Below are positions 53,622 through 63,700 of a DNA stretch of 64,000 nt, piece after piece. Source of the DNA: Microbulbifer salipaludis (GTDB lineage Bacteria > Pseudomonadota > Gammaproteobacteria > Pseudomonadales > Cellvibrionaceae); NCBI RefSeq assembly GCF_017303155.1, contig NZ_JAEKJR010000001.1, positions 806,001 through 870,000 on the forward strand, written 5' to 3'. Position 1 is the first letter of the stretch. Every line of letters begins with the position of its first letter. The notes beneath the pieces are model-generated. The model was given only the letters and a program-made list of their open reading frames with translations. It had not been told where the DNA came from and did not search any database. A program made the position numbers and the translations under genes.

Positions 53622-54710
53622 ATGGGCACTTCCGTTTTCAACTGGCTTTCCGAATGGCTGACCTCTGAGCGCAACCAGTACTGGGCGCTGCAGTGGAGCG
53701 GCTGGGCGGGTTATACCCTGCTGACGTTTATCGGGGGCTTCTTCTGGGTCGGCAATCACTGGCTATACAGTGGCTACATTGCCGTGGCCACCGCGTCCGG
53801 TATTGCCATATCCGAAGGCATGCGCCGCGGCTTCCAGCGGCTCTGGAACAAGGCACCGGCACAGCGCCTGGCGGGCACCCTCGGCGTGATCATTCTGGGG
53901 GCGGCGCTGTGGGCGGCCATCAAGTTTGGTGGCTCCCTGTGGCTGTATGGCAAGGAGAGCGACGAACACCCGATGGTGATGGCCATCTACTGGTTCTCCT
54001 ATTCGTTCCTGATCTACATGACATGGACGGCGCTGTATTACGGCATCAAGTATTACCAGGCCTCACTGCTGCAGCAGGAGAAGGCGCTGCGCGCGGAGTC
54101 CATCGCGCACCAGTCGCAGCTCAAGATGTTGCGCTACCAGCTGAACCCGCATTTTCTGTTCAATACCCTGAACGCGATTTCCACGCTGATCCTTGACCAG
54201 GATGGCAAAACCGCAAACAGCATGGTGACGCGCCTCTCCCAGTTCCTGCGTCACTCGCTGGACAACGATCCCATGCAAAAGGTGACCCTGGCGAAGGAAG
54301 TCGAGGCGCTGATGCTGTACCTGGACATTGAAAAGGTCCGCTTTGCCGACCGCTTGCAGGTGCGGGTGGATCTGGAGGGGGAGGCCGAGCAGGCGCTGGT
54401 CCCGAGCCTGTTGCTGCAGCCCCTTGTGGAGAACGCGATCAAATACGGCATCTCACAGCGGGAGTGGGGCGGGGAAATCCGGATCAAGGCGCGGGTCTTT
54501 GCCGGCGAGTTGTTGCTGGAGGTGAGTGACAATGGTCCCGGTATGCCGGAGGCAGAGCTGGTGCATTTGGGTAAAGGTAATGGGGTAGGCATCCGCAATA
54601 CCTGCGAGCGGTTGCAGGCGCTGTACGGCGCGGAGCAGAAAACCCGCTTCTGCAATCGTCCTGAAGGTGGGCTTGCGGTACATTTGCGTATCCCGTTTGA
54701 GCGGGATTGA
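53622..54710 (+). CDS. LytS/AlgZ-type sensor histidine kinase
   Basis: This 362-residue membrane kinase has about four N-terminal membrane segments (about 28-45, 50-67, 85-103, 120-140). A His_kinase (LytS-type) region has LNPHFLFNTLNAIS with the phospho-accepting His177, and an ATPase region has LVENAIKYGIS and VSDNGPGMPEAE. Together with the LytTR regulator 97 bp downstream it forms a two-component system. The ATG has GGAG upstream. No periplasmic sensor domain is evident, so the signal is probably sensed within the membrane. Confidence 0.95.
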   Translation: MGTSVFNWLSEWLTSERNQYWALQWSGWAGYTLLTFIGGFFWVGNHWLYSGYIAVATASGIAISEGMRRGFQRLWNKAPAQRLAGTLGVIILGAALWAAIKFGGSLWLYGKESDEHPMVMAIYWFSYSFLIYMTWTALYYGIKYYQASLLQQEKALRAESIAHQSQLKMLRYQLNPHFLFNTLNAISTLILDQDGKTANSMVTRLSQFLRHSLDNDPMQKVTLAKEVEALMLYLDIEKVRFADRLQVRVDLEGEAEQALVPSLLLQPLVENAIKYGISQREWGGEIRIKARVFAGELLLEVSDNGPGMPEAELVHLGKGNGVGIRNTCERLQALYGAEQKTRFCNRPEGGLAVHLRIPFERD

Positions 54711-54807
54711 CCCTTGCCTCCGCTCGCCGGGTTAAAAGGTCCGGCTGAAACAGGCGGTGTTGCAGGGAAACGTAGGGAAACGGTTTTTACAGGTGGAGAG
54801 ACAAGCG

Positions 54808-55620
54808 GTGAGTAGCGACAGTTTGAAAGTCATTATCGTAGACGATGAACCTCTGGCCCGGCGCGGCTTGCGCTTGCGTCTAGAAAACCTGGGCGGTGTC
54901 GAGGTGGTGGCGGAGTGCGGTAATGGCCGTGAGGCGAAGGAGCAGATCGTCAGTCTCAAGCCGGATGTGGCGTTTCTGGATATCCAGATGCCCGGCGTGA
55001 CCGGTCTCGAGCTGGTGCAACTGCTGCCTGAAGAGGCCCTCCCGCAGATTGTATTTGTCACCGCCTATGACCAGTACGCGGTGGAGGCCTTTGAGGTCAA
55101 CGCAGTGGACTATGTGTTGAAACCCATCGAGGAAGATCGCCTCAGCCGCGCCTTGCAGCGCGCGCGTGAGAAGCTCGGCAGTGAAAATCTTGCGGCGCAG
55201 CGCGAACAGCTGCTGGAAGCCGTGGCCGACCTCACCCAGGAATCCCCGGAGAGCCTGGAGGAGAGGCTGGCCGCGGGTGAGCTGGGCAGTAGCCGTTACC
55301 CGGAAAAAATTGCGATCAAGGATTCGGGCAAGATTACCCTGGTGCCCGCCCGTGAGATTGACTGGATCGACGCCGCTGGTGATTACATGTGTGTGCACGC
55401 CAACGGCGAGACCCATGTGATGCGTATCACCATGAAGGAGCTGGAGCAGCAGCTGGACCCGAAAGTCTTCCAGCGTATTCACCGTTCAACCATCGTTAAT
55501 CTCAAGCGCGTGCGGGAGATCTGTGCGCACATCAATGGCGAGTATCACCTGGTGCTGAACAATGGCGAGCGCCTGAAAATGAGCCGCAGCTATAAAAACA
55601 AGGTGCAGCACTTTATCTGA
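54808..55620 (+). CDS. LytTR-family response regulator (AlgR/LytR type)
   Basis: This 270-residue regulator has a receiver domain with VDDEP at the start, the phospho-acceptor Asp58 in FLDIQMPG and the conserved Lys in DYVLKPIEEDRL. The C-terminal LytTR DNA-binding domain shows IDWIDAAGDYMCVHANGETH, RIHRSTIVNLKRVREI and MSRSYKNKVQHF. GTG 54808 is chosen because GGTGGAGAG lies 8 bp upstream; GTG 54757 would add a non-family leader. It responds to the kinase encoded upstream. Target genes are not identifiable from the window. Confidence 0.94.
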   Translation: MSSDSLKVIIVDDEPLARRGLRLRLENLGGVEVVAECGNGREAKEQIVSLKPDVAFLDIQMPGVTGLELVQLLPEEALPQIVFVTAYDQYAVEAFEVNAVDYVLKPIEEDRLSRALQRAREKLGSENLAAQREQLLEAVADLTQESPESLEERLAAGELGSSRYPEKIAIKDSGKITLVPAREIDWIDAAGDYMCVHANGETHVMRITMKELEQQLDPKVFQRIHRSTIVNLKRVREICAHINGEYHLVLNNGERLKMSRSYKNKVQHFI

Positions 55621-55660
55621 CTGAAAATGCCGCCGTTCGGTTCACGGCTGGCAACCGCGC

Positions 55661-56281
55661 TCAGATCTGAATCAGCGCCTGGGCCTCGCGGATCAACTGC
55701 TTGCGATCGCGCAGTTCGAGCTTGCGTAAAATCGCCGTCACGTGGCTTTTCACCGTGGGCTCGGTAATGTCCAGGTCGTAGGCGATCTGCTTGTTCAGCA
55801 TGCCCTGGGCAATCATCTGGAAAATTTTCAATTGCTGCGGAGTGAGCTGGCCCAGCTTCTCTGCCAGCGCACTTTCACTTTCCGCCTGCAGCGCTTCTTC
55901 GCTAAACCACTGATCTCCCGCCAGCACGCATTCGATACATTGCAGTATTTCATCTGGCCGTGCGGTTTTGGACAGGAAGCCACTGGCACCGAGACCGGCT
56001 GCCTGCTGGATGACCCCGTGGCGGTCACTACCGGAAACCACCACCACCGGCACCGCAGGGAAGTCATTACGAATCCGTGCCAGTCCGCTGAATCCCTCAC
56101 TGCCGGGCATGTTGAGATCGAGCAACAGCAGGTCGATTTCGGACTGCGCCAGCCGCGCGAGTGTGGAGTCCAGGTCCTCGCTCTGTAGCAGCTCGGCCTT
56201 GGGGAAGTGTGGGGTGAGGGTGGTCGCCAACGCGTCGCGATACAGCGGGTGGTCGTCGGCAATCAGCAGTTGATAATTCAC
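55661..56281 (-). CDS. NarL/LuxR-type response regulator
   Basis: This regulator of about 206 residues has a receiver (IADDHPLYRDAL, phospho-acceptor Asp55 in LLLDLNMPG, Lys in GFLSKTARP) and a C-terminal LuxR-type helix-turn-helix (LTPQQLKIFQMIAQGMLNKQ, DITEPTVKSHVTAILRKLEL). GTG 56281 is chosen because CAGGG precedes it and it opens NYQLLIADDHP; a longer reading would start inside the hbdH gene. No cognate kinase is adjacent. It follows 3-hydroxybutyrate dehydrogenase by 41 bp on the same strand, as seen for activators of hydroxybutyrate/acetoin use (inference). Confidence 0.93.
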   Translation of the reverse strand: MNYQLLIADDHPLYRDALATTLTPHFPKAELLQSEDLDSTLARLAQSEIDLLLLDLNMPGSEGFSGLARIRNDFPAVPVVVVSGSDRHGVIQQAAGLGASGFLSKTARPDEILQCIECVLAGDQWFSEEALQAESESALAEKLGQLTPQQLKIFQMIAQGMLNKQIAYDLDITEPTVKSHVTAILRKLELRDRKQLIREAQALIQI

Positions 56282-56322
56282 GGCAGCACCCTGGAGAATG
56301 AATGAATCGGGTGCCACCGATA

Positions 56323-57108
56323 CTACTGTGCGCTCCATCCGCCGTCCACCGGCAAGGCCGCACCGGTAATGGTGCCGGCGAAATCGCCGCACAGGTACAG
56401 CGCCAGTTCACCGATCGCGTCGGGGCTGGTGGCGCGTGCCATCGGCTGTTTTGCGCCCACCAGCTCTGCGCGTGCCGTCTCCAGGTCGATCTGCTGCTCG
56501 CGGGCGATATGTTCAATTTGTGGCTGGATGAGCGGTGTTTCCACCCATCCCGGACAGATCGCATTCGCGGTGATGTTGTGGTCGGCATTTTCCAGGGCGA
56601 GCACCTTGGTCAATCCCACCAGCCCGTGCTTGGCCGCGCAGTAGGCGGATTTGTTTTCCGAGGCGACCAGTCCGTGCACCGAGGCAACATTGATGATGCG
56701 TCCCCAGCGCGCCGCGCGCATGGCGGGCAACAGCTCTCGGCACAGAAAAAAACTGGCGCTCAGGTTGATCGACAGAATCTGGTGCCATTTGTCACTGGGG
56801 AATTCATGGGCCGCGGCGGTGTGTTGAATACCGGCGTTATTGATCAGGATCGACGGGTTGCCAATGGCTTCGCGAGTGTCCGCCACCAGTTGCGCGCACC
56901 CCGCTTCGCTGGCGATGTCCGCGGAGCTGAAACCCTGGTTGCCGGGGTAGCCGGCGAATGCTGCGCGCAGTGCGTCAGCGGTTTCGTTATCTGCAAGACC
57001 GTGCAGCATGACGTGGTGCCCGGCCCTGGCAAAGCAGTGGGCGATGGCAAGACCTATGCCGCTGGTAGAACCAGTGATCAGGACGGAGTGCGATTGATTC
57101 TGCTGCAC
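56323..57108 (-). CDS. hbdH: 3-hydroxybutyrate dehydrogenase
   Basis: This short-chain dehydrogenase oxidises (R)-3-hydroxybutyrate to acetoacetate with NAD+, a step in polyhydroxybutyrate or ketone-body use. The 261-residue protein has the nucleotide motif TGSTSGIG at 12-19, NNAG, and catalytic Ser143, Tyr156 and Lys160 (SAYCAAK). The segment WVETPLIQPQIEHIAREQQI followed by the MARATSPD end is specific for the HbdH branch. The start is GTG 57108 with GGGAG 6 bp upstream. Confidence 0.95.
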   Translation of the reverse strand: MQQNQSHSVLITGSTSGIGLAIAHCFARAGHHVMLHGLADNETADALRAAFAGYPGNQGFSSADIASEAGCAQLVADTREAIGNPSILINNAGIQHTAAAHEFPSDKWHQILSINLSASFFLCRELLPAMRAARWGRIINVASVHGLVASENKSAYCAAKHGLVGLTKVLALENADHNITANAICPGWVETPLIQPQIEHIAREQQIDLETARAELVGAKQPMARATSPDAIGELALYLCGDFAGTITGAALPVDGGWSAQ

Positions 57109-57220
57109 GACAAACTCCCGCAGATGCTTATTCTTTGGATAAATCCTAGCAGCGGCGGGAGTCGCGGGTCTGTATGACCAAGGTATGAGTTGGCCTCATA
57201 CCCCGATCATTGGCCTGGGC

Positions 57221-57622
57221 CTAGCGGCGATGGTGTCTGCCACCGTGGTGGTGGTGCCCACCGCCCGGACGATGGCTGGGCAGATGTGTCGGGCGACCGG
57301 GACGGTTCGGGCGGTAGCCGGGACGGTTGTGGTGATAGTGCTTACGGTAGCCGTGGCGGTTGTAGTAGTGGCGACCGTGGTAGCGATGGTAGCCGCCGCG
57401 ATAGTAACGGGGATGGCCGTAGCGATGACCATAGCGATAGTAGCGCGGCGACGAGTAGTAAAACGACACACTACTGGACGGGTACACATAGGGTCGCGAG
57501 TAGGGGTAACTGGAGTACCCGACACTGCTGGAGCTGTAATAACCATCGGAAACACAGGCGCCCAGTGTCAGGGTGCCGAATACGGTGACGGCCAACAGGC
57601 CTTTTTTGACAATGCTCTTCAT
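57221..57622 (-). CDS. Small Tyr/His/Arg-rich lipoprotein
   Basis: This 133-residue protein has a lipoprotein signal (MKSIVKKGLLAVTVFGTLTL then GAC lipobox). The mature part is of extreme composition: a Ser/Tyr/Pro stretch, then Tyr/His/Arg-Gly repeats (RYGHRYGHPRYYRGGYHRYH) and a Gly-His-Arg tail (HHHHGGRHHRR). It probably sits in the envelope and might bind metal or polyanions (inference from composition). The ATG is set by GGAGG upstream. No family recognised. Confidence 0.75.
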   Translation of the reverse strand: MKSIVKKGLLAVTVFGTLTLGACVSDGYYSSSSVGYSSYPYSRPYVYPSSSVSFYYSSPRYYRYGHRYGHPRYYRGGYHRYHGRHYYNRHGYRKHYHHNRPGYRPNRPGRPTHLPSHRPGGGHHHHGGRHHRR

Positions 57623-57719
57623 AGGAGACCTCCGGGGGACAAGCAGCGGGCAGTCACCGCGCGCAAGCGCAGTAAGTACCGGTGAGCTGTTTTCGTGACT
57701 TAACGCGTACTGGGAAGGT

Positions 57720-57989
57720 TCAGCGAGGTTGGTTGACGCGGTTTTGCGGCATGTTCCGACGGTATTCACCGCCGTTCATGTAGTAGTTGGGATGGCGAAC
57801 GTTGTGGCAGCGTCCGTTCTGGTGGCAGTGGTAATAGCGACTCTGCACCGAGTAGTAGCCGGGGCCCTGATTGGTGCGGTTGATGGCCGTTGTGGTGTCG
57901 GTCATGTTCTCCATGCTGGTGCAGCCGGACATTGCCAGCAGCGCAGCGGCGCCAATGCCGCCAGCCAGTCCTGCAAAAGAACGCTTCAT
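57720..57989 (-). CDS. Small lipoprotein with Tyr/Asn/His-rich tail
   Basis: This 89-residue protein has a signal MKRSFAGLAGGIGAAALLAM and the lipobox MSGC. The mature part includes YYSVQSRYYHCHQNGRCHNV, with two Cys and several His that could form a small metal or disulfide unit. GGAGG lies upstream of the ATG at 57989. The next lipoprotein gene starts 97 bp downstream on the same strand, with similar aromatic/His composition, so they may be functionally linked. Function unknown. Confidence 0.75.
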   Translation of the reverse strand: MKRSFAGLAGGIGAAALLAMSGCTSMENMTDTTTAINRTNQGPGYYSVQSRYYHCHQNGRCHNVRHPNYYMNGGEYRRNMPQNRVNQPR

Positions 57990-58179
57990 GAAAACCTCCA
58001 CGCCGCGAGGGCGGGTGAACCTTTTTATTTTCGATCTGCTCGTCAGAGAAACGTTACTGGCGGCAAATCGAAACCCAAGTGGAGGCTATTTAAGGGTCGC
58101 GGAGATCGAATCACGAAGATTATTAGGGGATTGCAACGACCGAAATGCAATGAAAACCGGTCGGGTTATAAGTGAATCG

Positions 58180-59271
58180 TTATCCGGCGGCCACCAGTTG
58201 CTGCAGCTGATTGTCCAGAAGCTGCTGGAGCTTGGGGTTCAGGCCGGTGACCTCGGCGCCCGCACTGGTGGTGTGGCACTGGATCCGGTCGGCCAGGGAA
58301 TCGTCGTCCTGCAGCTGCGGATGCAGTGCCAGGCCGCGGGACTGGCTCAGCAGCTGCTCGCCCGCGAAGTCGAATTGCTGCGGCCGGGTCGGCATCACCG
58401 CCAGCGCCAGCTGCAGCCCGGTGGCGCGGCTCGACTGTTGCAGGCCGCGCAGCAGCAGGCCGGCACAGACCGCGCGAAAGGCGGCGTCGTCGCCGGCAAA
58501 GCCCAGCCCGACCGCGGGGCCGGCGCTCGGCAGTGGGCGCGCATCGTAAATGCGGGTGAGCAGCTGCAGGCGCTGGTCCAGCGTTTCCTGCAGGCTGTCC
58601 AAGGCGCTGCGCGACAGCTGGTTGCCCAGCTGCGCCCAGTTTAGCGGGCGCAGGTACAGGCCCGCGGTCACTTCCGGCGGCGGCTTGGGTTTTGCCTTGG
58701 GTACGATCAGTGGCTTGCGTTGTGGTTGTGTGCTCAGCCGATCGGCCGCCAGGGCACAGGCGGCACTGAACGGCAGCGCAAAGATCAGGCACAGCAACAG
58801 GCTCCCCCAGGGGTAAGTTACTGACGCGCCCGGCTGGATGTTCAGTGCCACACTGCCCGCCAGACTATCGTGCAGTACCACCGGCTCGGTAATCATTTCA
58901 CCGCGGCCGCGCTCTCCGGTCTGGGCCAGCGGACTGGAATCGACGTCCTGGATGGTCACCCCATGCACCGATGGCAGTGTCAGCGCCTGCTGGGCGAGTA
59001 TCTGCAGGCTGATACGGTCCCCGGCGACGATCTGCTGCAGGCTCTGGCTGGCCAGCAATTTGGCTGCCGCGGTGGCACTGGCCCGGTCCCGGGCGATGGC
59101 CGCGGACTGCTGCTGGCCGAACGCGTGGCCGAGGGTGGCGAGGCAAAAGCCGGCGAGGGTCAGCCAGATGGTGGCCGCCAGCAGCTGACGCCGCTGTTTA
59201 CGGGAGAGTCCGGCAAGTCGCTGGGGCAGGCTGTGGCTGAATTCGGACAGGCTGGCGAGGAGGTTTTTCAT
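58180..59271 (-). CDS. Smp/YtjB-like membrane protein divergent from serB
   Basis: This 363-residue inner-membrane protein has a membrane segment at about 29-49 (LLAATIWLTLAGFCLATLGH), a periplasmic Smp-type region (ASQSLQQIVAGDRISLQILA then VTIQDVDSS) and a second membrane segment near 152-175. The cytoplasmic part has about 190 residues and looks like a degenerate GGDEF/GAF-less domain that I do not recognise. In E. coli, smp (ytjB) is also divergent from serB, which supports the call. Function is not established. Confidence 0.8.
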   Translation of the reverse strand: MKNLLASLSEFSHSLPQRLAGLSRKQRRQLLAATIWLTLAGFCLATLGHAFGQQQSAAIARDRASATAAAKLLASQSLQQIVAGDRISLQILAQQALTLPSVHGVTIQDVDSSPLAQTGERGRGEMITEPVVLHDSLAGSVALNIQPGASVTYPWGSLLLCLIFALPFSAACALAADRLSTQPQRKPLIVPKAKPKPPPEVTAGLYLRPLNWAQLGNQLSRSALDSLQETLDQRLQLLTRIYDARPLPSAGPAVGLGFAGDDAAFRAVCAGLLLRGLQQSSRATGLQLALAVMPTRPQQFDFAGEQLLSQSRGLALHPQLQDDDSLADRIQCHTTSAGAEVTGLNPKLQQLLDNQLQQLVAAG

Positions 59272-59319
59272 CTTGTTATGTTTTCGCTGGCAGTACAGCG
59301 GCTGATTTTATCCCACTTC

Positions 59320-59348
59320 TTCAGCGAAAAAACGCGCCGCGCTATAAT
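59320..59348 (+). promoter_or_regulatory. Candidate serB promoter
   Basis: A consensus -10 TATAAT (59343-59348) with a weak -35 TTCAGC 17 bp upstream, 63 bp before serB. Confidence 0.55.
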
Positions 59349-59411
59349 GCGCAGCCTTTTTCCTGTGCGTTGCCCTTGGGGGCAGCGCCCGCCAACCATC
59401 AAGAGTCAGTC

Positions 59412-60434
59412 ATGGACGCAGCTAACTACGCCTCTCTCGCCGCCCTTTGCCAGCGGGTCTTCGCGCAACCGCTACGCGAGTCGATGCCCGAATGCCCCGC
59501 CGCGGTGAGCGCGCCCTGGTGCCTGACGCTGCTCACCGGGCAGGTGCGTGAACCATCACTGCAGGCATTGCAGGCGTTTCTCGATGGGCAGCAGTGGCGC
59601 GTGGTGGGGGTGGATATTCTGGCGTGCCGTGCCGCTTGCTGTGCGATCCGCTTGCAGCTCGACAGCGAACTGGCTTTCGATGACGCGCGCCGGGCGCTGC
59701 TGGCGTTGGCGGATGGACTGGACATGGAGTTGATCCTGCAGCCGGGGGCCACCCAGCGCACGCCGCAGCTCGCCTGTTTCGATATGGACTCCACGCTGAT
59801 CCAGGCGGAAGTGATCGACGAACTGGCCAAGATCGCCGGCGTTGGCGACCAGGTGGCGGAGATCACCCTGTCTGCCATGCGTGGTGAACTGGACTTCCAG
59901 CAGAGCTTCCGCAGGCGAATGGGGTTGTTAAAAGGGTTTACCGAGGCCAGCCTCGCGGATATCGCCCCACGGCTGCCGATCATGCCCGGGGCCCCGCGCC
60001 TGTTGCGTGCCCTGCGCGGACTGGGCTGCAAAACCGCGATTCTTTCCGGCGGCTTTACCTATTTCGCCAATTACCTGAAGGACAACCACCTGGCGGTGGA
60101 TGTGATTCACGCGAACCAGCTGGAATTTGATGGCGGCGCACTGACCGGCGGGGTGATTGATCCGATTGTGGATGGCGCGCGCAAGGCGCATTTGTTACAG
60201 GAAATTGCCGAGGAAATGCATCTTTCCCTGGAGCAGGTGGTTGCGGTGGGCGATGGTGCCAATGACCTGCCGATGCTGGCGTTGGGGGCGCTGGGTATTG
60301 CCTTCCACGCCAAGCCCAAGGTGCGCGCGGAAGCGCCGCAGGCGATTGATGGTTTCGAGCTGGATGCGGCCCTGTACCTGTTTGGTCTCAATGATCGCCA
60401 GATCGAGGCGCTGCTGGACGACGCTACTCAGTAA
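59412..60434 (+). CDS. serB: Phosphoserine phosphatase SerB
   Basis: SerB catalyses the last step of serine synthesis, phosphoserine to serine. The product of about 340 residues has an N-terminal ACT-like region (about 1-110) and the HAD phosphatase core: FDMDSTLIQAEVIDELA with nucleophile Asp124 and Asp126, ILSGGFTYFANYL and VAVGDGANDLPML. ATG 59412 is chosen as the conserved start; the frame extends to 59370. Its 3' end overlaps the convergent small lipoprotein gene by 7 bp. Confidence 0.97.
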   Translation: MDAANYASLAALCQRVFAQPLRESMPECPAAVSAPWCLTLLTGQVREPSLQALQAFLDGQQWRVVGVDILACRAACCAIRLQLDSELAFDDARRALLALADGLDMELILQPGATQRTPQLACFDMDSTLIQAEVIDELAKIAGVGDQVAEITLSAMRGELDFQQSFRRRMGLLKGFTEASLADIAPRLPIMPGAPRLLRALRGLGCKTAILSGGFTYFANYLKDNHLAVDVIHANQLEFDGGALTGGVIDPIVDGARKAHLLQEIAEEMHLSLEQVVAVGDGANDLPMLALGALGIAFHAKPKVRAEAPQAIDGFELDAALYLFGLNDRQIEALLDDATQ

Positions 60435-60601
60435 AGGCTGACAAGGCTGACCAGCGGCGGCAGCTCTGCGTTTACGCTGGCGAACGGTATTGACGGTTTG
60501 CGCTTGTTGCCGTCCTGGTAACAGGCAGTCTGTCGCCCACAGGCGGAGATAACCATAGCCAGTGTGATCAGTGCGGTGACGGCGATTAGTCGCTTGCCCA
60601 T
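60428..60601 (-). CDS. 57-residue putative lipoprotein
   Basis: A short open frame reads MGKRLIAVTALITLAMVISA followed by CGRQTACYQDG: a basic start, hydrophobic core and lipobox-like ISAC, with a second Cys soon after. AGGGAA lies 5-6 bp before the ATG. It converges on serB and overlaps its last codons. Small size recalls LptM/YifL-type lipoproteins, but the mature part differs. No family recognised. Confidence 0.6.
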   Translation of the reverse strand: MGKRLIAVTALITLAMVISACGRQTACYQDGNKRKPSIPFASVNAELPPLVSLVSLY

Positions 60602-60744
60602 GAGGGTTCCCTGTCTGCGATTCGGTTGTGGTTTCCCGGTTGCTGCCCATTAGACGAGGCGAACCGGGAAAAAGTTGCGCTCTAGGCGTGAAGATTATGA
60701 GAATTGCGCCGGTATGCCTAGCCCGGCGCAACATCTGCCGCCAA

Positions 60745-63700
60745 TCAATCGGGTTTTGTGATCGGGTGCTCCGCGTCGAGTTCCGCCACTTCCCGCGCCA
60801 CCTGCCCCGGGGATCCGGTGCGTCGGGCGAGTATGTCGTAGGCCACCGGCACGATGTACACGGTGAACAGCGTCGCGGCCAGTACCCCGAACAACACCAC
60901 AGTGCCGATCACCGCGCGGGTTTCCGAGCCGGCGCCGGACGAAAGCAGCAGCGGCAGCGAGCCGGCGGCGGTGGTAATACCGGTCATCAGGATCGGCCGC
61001 AGGCGAGTTTCTGCCGCCTGCCGCAGGGCTTGTCCAAATTCTACGCCGCGGTCTCGCAATTGGTTTGCAAACTCCACGATCAGAATACCGTTCTTCGCCG
61101 CCAGCCCCACCAGCATGATCAGCCCCACCTGGCTGTAGATATTCAGCGACTGGTTGGTAAGCAGCAGGCCGAGCAGGGCGCCGGCCATGGCCAGGGGCAC
61201 GGTGAACATGATTACCAGCGGGTGGATGAAGCTCTCGAACTGGGCGGCGAGCACCAGGAACACCACCAGCGCGCCCAGCAGAATCGCGAACAGGATGGTA
61301 TTGCCCGAATCCTCGAAGCTTTTTGACTGGCCCTTGTAGTCGATCACCGGCGAGCCCTCGATCGTGTCATCCACCAGCTGGTTCAGGTACTGCAGGGCCT
61401 CACCCAGCACCAGTCCATCCGCCAGGTTGGCGTCCAGGGTGATCGAGCGCACCCGGTTGTAGCGCTGCAACTGGGGCGAGTCCGCGTATTCGCTCACTTC
61501 CACCAGGCTCTGCAAGGGCACCAGCTGGCCGGTGGTGGTGGAGCGTACGTAGAGGTTTTCCAGGCTGTCCGGGGTGCGCTGCATATCGCGCTCGCCCTCG
61601 AGGATCACATCGTACTCCTCGCCATTGCTGATAAAGGTTGTGGCGCGTCGCGAGCCAAACATGGTCTGCAGGGTGGTGCCGACATCGCTGACCTGTACCC
61701 CCAGGTCTGCGGCGCGCTCGTAATCCACATTGATGCGCAGTTGCGGCTGGGTTTCCTTGTAGTCCCAGTCGACTCCCACGAGCCCCGGGTTGGATGCGTC
61801 GATGGCCGCGTTCAGCTGGTCACGCCACTCGGTCAGCTGCGCGTAGCTGCCGCCACCGAGTACAAACTGCACCGGTTTACCGAGGCCACCGCCGAAACTC
61901 TGGCGCATGACCGGAAAGGCGCGCACGCCACTCAGGTCGCTCACCGCGGCGCGCACCTGATTCATCAGCTCGAATGCCGAAGGTCGTTCACCCCAGGGGG
62001 CGAGGGTGAAAATCACCATGCCGCTGTTGAACGTGGCGGAGCTGCCGAAGGAGCGCGGTGAGCGCACCAGCAGGCGGTTCACATAACCCTTCTCCACCAG
62101 CGGCATCAACCGTTCCTCGATGGTGTCCATGTATTCCTGCATGTACTGGTAGCTGGCACCCTCCGGACCGTTGACCAGCAGGAAGAAGGAGCCGCGGTCT
62201 TCCCGTGGTGCGTATTCCGTAGGAATCAGGCGGAACGCCAGCGCCGCAAACGCCATCACCGCCACAAACACACAGCCGGCAATCCAGTGGCGGCGCAGCA
62301 GCAGGTCGAGCCCGCGACTGTAGCGGTGCTGAACACTGGACAGCGCCTTGTCCATAAAGCGGGTGGCGGCGTTGTGGTGGTCGCTGGGGCGCACAAGTTT
62401 GGAGGCGAGCATCGGCGACAGGGTAAGCGCGGTGATCGAGGAGAAGATCACTGCGGCGGACATGGTCAGGGCAAATTCCGAGAACAGCCGCCCGATATCC
62501 CCTTCGAGGAAGGTAATGGGCACGAACACCGCCACCAACACCATGGTGGTGGCCACTACCGCAAAGCCCACCTCGCGGGCACCGCGGTAGGCGGCCAGCA
62601 GTGGCGGCTCACCGTACTCGTCCATGCGCCGGAAAATATTCTCCAGTACCACAATGGCATCGTCCACCACCAGGCCGATGGCCAGTACCAGCGCCAGCAG
62701 GGTGAGCAGGTTGACACTGAAGCCGAAGGCGTACAGCAGAATGGAGGTGGCGATCAGGGACACCGGCACCGTTACCGCCGGCACCAGGGTCGCGCGCCAG
62801 TTGCCGAGGAACAGGTAGATCACCAGGGTGACCAGGATCACCGCGATGGCGAGGGTGGTGTACACCTCACTGATCGCCTCGGACACAAACACCGAAGCGT
62901 CGTAACTCTGGCTGAGGCGCATGCCGTCGGGCAGGGTCTTGTTGACCTTCACCATTTCCGCCTTGGCCGCCTCCGCCACGGCAACGATATTGCCGGTGGA
63001 CTGGCGGGTGATGCCGATGCCCACCATGGGCTCGCCGTTGCCGCGGAAGGTGGAGCGGTCCTCGGCGGAACCCAGTTCCACCCGCGCCACATCGCCCAGG
63101 CGCACCACATGGCCGCTATCGCCGGTAGCCACCGCCAGCCGCGCGAAGTCCTCGGCACTCTGGAACTGGCGTTGCAGGCGCAGGGTGAACTGGCGATCGC
63201 TGGATTCCAGGTAGCCCGCCGGTAGCTCGCGGTTTTCCGCGCGCAGTGCCTGTTCGATATCCGCGCTGGTGACGTTGTGCGCGGTCATGGCGCCGCGGTC
63301 CAGCCAGATGCGCATGGCAAAGTCCTTGGCTCCACCCACGCGTACCCGGGCCACGCCATCGAGCACCGAGAAGCGGTCCACCAGGTAGCGGTTGGCGTAG
63401 TCGGTGAGCTCCGGCACGGTCATGCGGTCGGAAGTGAGGTTGAGCCAGATCACTACATCGTCGCTGCTGTCGACCTTCTCAATCTCCGGCGGATCCGCTT
63501 CCACTGGCAGGTTGTCCATCACGCCGGAAACGCGATCGCGGATATCGTTGGCCGCGCCGTCCACATCGCGGTTGATATTGAACTCGATGGAGATACGCGA
63601 GCGCCCGTCGGTGCTGGATGAGCTGACGGTTTTGATCCCCTCGATACCGGCAATCCGGTCCTCGATCACCCGGGTGATACGGGTCTCCACGATATCTGCG

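Noticed and set aside
62287..63225. 312-codon open frame on the plus strand opposite the RND pump
   Set aside because: His/Gln/Gly-rich composition typical of an antisense shadow of a GC-rich gene, with no ribosome-binding site and no family pattern.
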